64,000 nucleotides of DNA from Tetraselmis striata. Taxonomy: Eukaryota; Chlorophyta; Chlorodendrophyceae; Chlorodendrales; Chlorodendraceae. Both the position numbers and the translations under genes were made by a program. The notes below the pieces were generated by a model that was given only the letters and a program-made list of their open reading frames with translations, made no database searches and had not been told where the DNA came from. The first letter of the stretch is position 1. Every line of letters begins with the position of its first letter. Positions 59,701-64,000 of this stretch are shown here, in pieces. The stretch lies in assembly GCA_006384855.1 (NCBI GenBank), contig VCJN01001948.1:62001-126000 (forward strand), given 5' to 3'.

Positions 59701-61497
59701 TATCAGTTCAATGGAGGTATTGGAGCCTTCAGCCGGATGATAGCCAGTTAAATCACGAAAGGAATAGCCATGGACAACCAAGCTCCGAGACACTTCGGCA
59801 CTTGAAGAGCCAAAAAACGGCATGCCCCAAAAGATAACCAGCCCACCTCGCCGCCTGCGTTTATAAGCTTGTGAGGAACTGTGTGTGGCCCACCCGGACC
59901 TCATTCATTGGCTACTTCAGAATGACACCCGGCGGTCTAGTTTTTTTTTTGAGGCCAGGATCAGGAGGGATATGTCAGCGCTACTCCATGCACGGGAAAC
60001 CGGAAATGGCTTGACTTTTTTGAGTACCTTTGTGTATTCAGGGCATGTGTAACAGTGGCAGACTGACTGGCAGGGGCAACCAGGAGTAGCAGCCGCAGAG
60101 CAAGTCGGCTCACAGTGGGCAGAGGAGAGCACAAAAGCAGCAAGGTGCCATCCAAGTTCCCGTTCCCAATCTGTGTGACGGCGTGGCATGCCATGCAAGA
60201 TAAGTGCGCAGCGAGCGGGGCGCACATCCACCACGATGTTCTCGGGCTTGAGATCCGTGTACACGATGCCGCGCGCGTGCAGCTCCCGCAGCGGGCCCAG
60301 CAGAAGGCCCGCCCAGCGCAGTACGTCGTCCTGGTGTGAAAGGGGAGGAAATTCCGGGGCACAGAATTTGGACGCCGCGATTGCGCATTGCCAGCATGGG
60401 GGACTGGTGAGGGCAATTGTGCCCATGGCTGGTAGATGAGCAGGGGAACTAATGCAATATAAGATCTAGGTTGAACGCGCTTACTAGCCACCGTACCGGC
60501 CTTATAAGGAGAAACGTAGGGTCGCCGATGAATGGTACTTGTAAAAAATTGGGCTATTTCACGATGACGAACATATACTACCGACGATTGTTGCTTGCTT
60601 TATCAAATCAACAAAGTGAAAGTCACGGTGAGAGAATGGCACATGTGGGTGCGAGCTCGCCTGAGGGAAGGGCCGGCCTCGTTCCTGCAGCATCGCCATC
60701 AGGTCGCGTCCGCGCGCCACCTGCGGGCCATTCGGGGTCATCAGCCACCCCCTCTCCACGCTTGCAGTCTCCCCACAGCATTTAAGTATACCTATTCTAA
60801 CAGCACTACATATAAAAAGCCAGAATGCGGTCGTAATTTGCCGCTCGGCACGACGAGGAGGAGGGTAGGGGGTGGATGGGCAGGGAGAGGGGGGGGGGGT
60901 GTCCGACCGTCATGACCAGGCACACGTCACCGGTATCGCAGTCGCGGAAGGTGTCGAGTAGACGCGGGACGCTGCGGTGCCGGCACACCTCCAGCGCATG
61001 CAGCTCCGCGAGCACCGCCCGCACAGCGGCCACCTCCAGCTGCCCCCCGCCGCTCGCCGGCACCGCCACGCGCTTCATCGCCGCCTCCACCTCCGCGCCG
61101 CCCGCGCACACCACCGCCACCAGATACACCCTGTCGCACGCGCCGTGGCGTCAGCATGCGGCCATTCTTGCCGGCGGACCGGCGGTGGCGCCACCAATCT
61201 GGCGGCAAGCAAATATCGATCGAGCGAGCGATGATAACAATATAAACAAAAATGTCTTCGAGATAAATTGCGTCTGGAGACTTTATTCGTGTTCTTTCCG
61301 AAATTGTTGCGGGTGTTTCCTCACCGCGAGCTCCCCCCGCTGCCCAGGTTGCTCACCACGCGATACCGTTCCTCGGGCGGCACCGCCTCGTCCGCACCAG
61401 CTGCCGGGCAGTGTTCGCTGTTCCGATCAGCAGCATTCCTGGCTCGAGCTGCGGCCGCGGCCACCGCTAGTAGGTCGTCCAGATCCTCTGGTGTCAT
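56783..61497 (-). CDS. AGC-like serine/threonine protein kinase
   Basis: Seven exons, each join kept in phase: 61325-61497, 60908-61130, 60661-60720, 60226-60330, 59212-59366, 58190-58321, 56783-56973 (about 345 aa). Kinase landmarks in order: glycine loop [19 protein letters not shown]-binding Lys in AAMKRVAVP, hinge [17 protein letters not shown], catalytic loop [14 protein letters not shown], Mg loop LVDFGLCF, activation segment with about 40 extra residues, [35 protein letters not shown], and a C-lobe end with [17 protein letters not shown], the RLG..EV..HP.F signature of AGC kinases. HRD reads YTD, so the regulatory Arg is absent. An extra G near 56865 breaks the frame of the last exon, and RLG is restored one base out of register. 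Intron 3 is GC-AG (CAG|GCGAGC). The domain makes up nearly the whole protein. The substrate is unknown. Confidence 0.85.
57286..57565. repeat. Compound minisatellite
   Basis: A CTGGTA-rich core (57355-57470, built of CTGCTGGTACTGGTG-like units) is flanked by two copies of a block with TGGTAATGGAAAAAAA and TACTTCAAAGCG (57301-57356 and 57474-57530); a third partial copy is at 57543-57565. It lies in the last intron of the kinase gene. Confidence 0.85.
58108..58144. repeat. (GT)n microsatellite plus poly-G
   Basis: About ten GT units followed by 13 G, in the last kinase intron, near the 58190 donor. On the sense (minus) strand it is poly-C then CA repeats. Confidence 0.9.
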
Positions 61498-62689
61498 GGT
61501 GATGTCCGTAGCGGTTGGTTGCGGTGACGCTGCCGAGAATTTCGCGGCGGTGTGCCGAAGCCAGCAGGGTAGCGCGCCAGTAAGCAAGCAGGGTAGTGTG
61601 GCCCTCACATCATCAGCGGCAGACTGTTACAGGTACGGATTGTAGCCCCGTACGATATGTAGCGATATCGCTCTGTACGGATTTAGCAATTCTGCAGCCT
61701 GCTTGGGTAGAGAAACTTCTGGTGCGGGGCCAACGTTCTTGGGCGGGCGGCCGGGGGTCGGGGGCGAAGCTCTTGGACTGCTGGCAGAGGGGAAACTGGG
61801 GAACTCTAACGAGAGAATTTGTGCTGGCGCGGGGCGATACCTACCGTTTTAGCTAATAATCCTTACTACAGGGTAGGTACGGGTACCTGTAGTCGCTACT
61901 CTTCCTCGTAACATTGATGCGGGAGGTCTCAATAATCAAGGGAGGGAGGGGGCGCAGGCAGATTGCCGAAAATTGTTTAGGCATAATTACATCCTTTGGG
62001 AGGGGCCGGAAAGCCATAGAGGCCGACCCGCGAAGATTTTGAGAGAACGGAGGGCAAGAGGGAGTGGCTGTCGCGGCGCGAACCCAAGGTGGCTGCGCCG
62101 CGACAAAGGAAGATGGGGAAAGACAAGCCCCCCTGGTGCTTTTAGGCACACGACAAACTAAGGAGCATGCGGGAGCGGCGCTTCACGGGATGACTGCGTC
62201 GGGCAACCGCGCGCCGGGTGGTGCCGGGTGGGCGTACGACAACTTCTTGGACGATGAAAACGCCTACTTCTTTTCATGCAGCTCCTCGGGCGGTACGGGC
62301 ATACCACGTAGACATACTAGCACCGTACTTGTGTCGTATCGCGCATGCTAATAAGTAGACAAGGGAAGAGCAAACCCCAACATGGCCCATCTACGAGTAG
62401 TAAACATTTCAAGGGAGGGAGGGGGCGCAAGCACATTGCCTGAGAATCGTGGGTTCCGGCCGCAAGGCGGCGGTTAGGCGGGAGATAGAGCAGCGACCGC
62501 CCTTGAGAAAAATGGCTGGCTATCGTCGCACGGCGGGGCTCGCGAATGGCGGGGGGGGGGGGGGGGGGGGGGGGAGATGGACGAGGAAGTCCGTAGCCGC
62601 CACTATCTCCCTGGCTGCAAGTTACGACGGGCAGGGCTGCGGCAGGGGGCAGCCCAACGAGCCAAGCGTGCATCGACGGCCCTCCAAAG

Positions 62690-62995
62690 CCGACCAGCTG
62701 CGTGCCCATGCCGCAAGACCGATCGGGAACACAGTAGTGCAGTGGCGGCCCGATGGTGCCGACCAGCTGCGTGCCCGGGCTAGGAAGCATTTGGGGCACA
62801 AGCAACGTGCGGCTGCGGCTCGTTGGTATCAACCGGTTGCGTGCCCCGGCCGCGGAAGTGACCGGGACATGCGGTACAGTGGTGGTCCGTTGGCGCTGAC
62901 GAGCTGCGTGCCCGGAGCTGCGAAGTAGCCGGGGCACAACGTGCCGAGGTGGCTAGGCGGTGCCGACCTGCTGCGTGCGGTGGCGACCTAATGTC
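62690..62995. repeat. Degenerate tandem repeat, unit about 62-66 bp
   Basis: About five diverged units share GCCGACCAGCTGCGTGCCC and GGGGCACA. In one frame they encode an ADQLRARA-like repeat, probably fortuitous. Confidence 0.65.
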
Positions 62996-63942
62996 GCCGC
63001 TGCCAATGCGTGTCCGGCGGCCGTCCCCGCCGGCCCGCAGCTACGCCAACCTGCGGCTAGCGGCGGCGGGCGAGCTGGGGGGCGCGGCTCCGGCGAGGGA
63101 GCGAGGTGGCGGGCGCGTCGGCGGCGGAGGTGGTGGCCGAGGCCGCGCTGGAGGGAGGGGAAAATCGCACCCGCGTAAAGAGCGGCCAAAAACGACCGTC
63201 AGAATCTCCCGGGTAACCCACGCCTGGATCAACGTACAATTAAAGTAAGGAGGTGCCAGGGACCAACATGAGGTGGTGGAGAAAGCCATAGCCACATACC
63301 ATGACTTGCTGGAGTCAGGGAGGTGAGGCAGGTGCCGATTACATATGGCGTAGGGGATGTTGACCGCCACAAGGGCCGAGACGTGTCGTGGATGGCCGGT
63401 TCTGGACCGCACCTGCCCGGATCGCCGCCGGCCAAGCTCCATCTGCCTCACGCAGCAGCTCCCCGACTGCTGGCTAGCGCCCCGGGGTGCTGGTGAGGCC
63501 CGTCCGGGCCTCGCGGACCCCTCCGGATACCGGGCAGTAGCAGCTGGAGGCACTAACGGAACATTCTCGAGGGGAAGCAGAGAAATGATTGGATCCGGGG
63601 CTAGGACTGGCATGAAATCGCTTGAATGCGTAATCAATTCCATGGTTTGTATTGACCGTCCGGAAGGCGGGTGTGGCCCTGGTATTTATTTTGCGGCGCC
63701 ATGATTTAAGTCCAATTACTCTTGCCGAGTAGCACTCGCGAGGAATCGCCTATATGTAATCCGATTCCCCGTGAACCAAATGATGAGCACCGCTACACTT
63801 TATACAAGGCGGAACCGGGTGTACGGCAGCATAGCGACTAGTTCTACAATAGAGTAGCCCATGCGAGTATCGGGTAATCTTGTGAGTAGTCGTAAGCAAT
63901 GTGCGATCATACGAGTGTTGTACTTTATGCTACTGGTATTTT

Positions 63943-64000
63943 TCGCCGGGACGGGACTGGCACCAGTGAAACCCTTGCAACGTCTCTGCGACGGCCGTTT
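63943..64000 (-). repeat. SINE-like fragment, second copy, cut by the window edge
   Basis: Matches 10085-10150 with short differences. On the minus strand it carries GGTGCCAGTCC at the B-box position. It continues past the window. Confidence 0.5.

Larger units (their letters stand above)
61498..64000. other. Gene-free right flank
   Basis: Promoter side of the kinase gene, then no supported gene. A motif CAAGGGAGGGAGGGGGCGCA occurs at 61937 and again at 62410, a poly-G run lies at 62551-62573, and the degenerate tandem repeat and SINE-like fragment are annotated separately. Long frames at 62449-62928 and 63041-63643 are compositional and look non-coding. Confidence 0.4.

Overview
The window looks like nuclear DNA of a green alga (Chlorophyta). 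Genes are GC-rich and intron-rich, coding exons are separated by introns carrying long poly-C/poly-G tracts, plastid and mitochondrial housekeeping enzymes have N-terminal extensions that look like transit peptides, and there is a membrane protein with volvocine-style proline-rich extracellular segments joined to a kinase-like domain. One transposon has the split-direct-repeat layout known from PAT/Kangaroo (Volvox) elements. I do not name a species. Stops used by confident genes are TAA, TAG and TGA, so the standard code applies.

Layout. 1-4.2 kb: two minus-strand genes, a homologue of RMC1 (Mon1-Ccz1 regulator; its 3' part lies off the left edge) and ENY2/SUS1 (SAGA and TREX-2). 4.2-8.2 kb: gene-poor, including an AT-rich island framed by a 24-bp repeat. 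8.2-13.7 kb: an unknown ORF and decayed non-LTR retrotransposon pieces. 14.0-20.9 kb: a decayed tyrosine-recombinase-class retroelement with terminal organisation A1-internal-B1-A2-B2 and a broken RT/RNase H. 21.3-29.3 kb: an armadillo-repeat protein, uroporphyrinogen decarboxylase (minus), an intron-containing elongator tRNA-Met (minus) and homoserine kinase. 29.3-32.1 kb: gene-free, with microsatellites. 32.1-35.4 kb: a compact, apparently young mobile element coding for a Gag-like protein and a tyrosine recombinase but no reverse transcriptase, bounded by near-identical 188-bp repeats. 35.9-38.1 kb: seven-exon LpxD (lipid A pathway acyltransferase). 40.4-45.2 kb: a minus-strand coiled-coil protein of unknown family. 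45.8-47.9 kb: a tRNA-like relic and a third, rearranged copy of the 14-21 kb element's right end, split by a 1.1-kb insert that holds a 63-bp foldback and a 228-bp tandem repeat. 50.1-55.9 kb: a large single-pass receptor-like protein whose kinase domain has lost catalytic residues. 56.8-61.5 kb: a seven-exon AGC-like kinase on the minus strand. 61.5-64 kb: gene-free with degenerate tandem repeats and a SINE-like fragment at the edge.

The genes do not form an operon-like unit. They are unrelated housekeeping and signalling genes separated by transposon-rich spacers. Two features recur across the genes: poly-C runs beginning a few bases after 5' splice sites, and an unusually high share of GC-AG introns. 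Three apparent 1-bp indels in conserved coding stretches (receptor exon 1, kinase last exon, a gene fragment near 47.9 kb) look like assembly errors or early decay. Exon coordinates were worked out by hand from reading frame, splice signals and family conservation.
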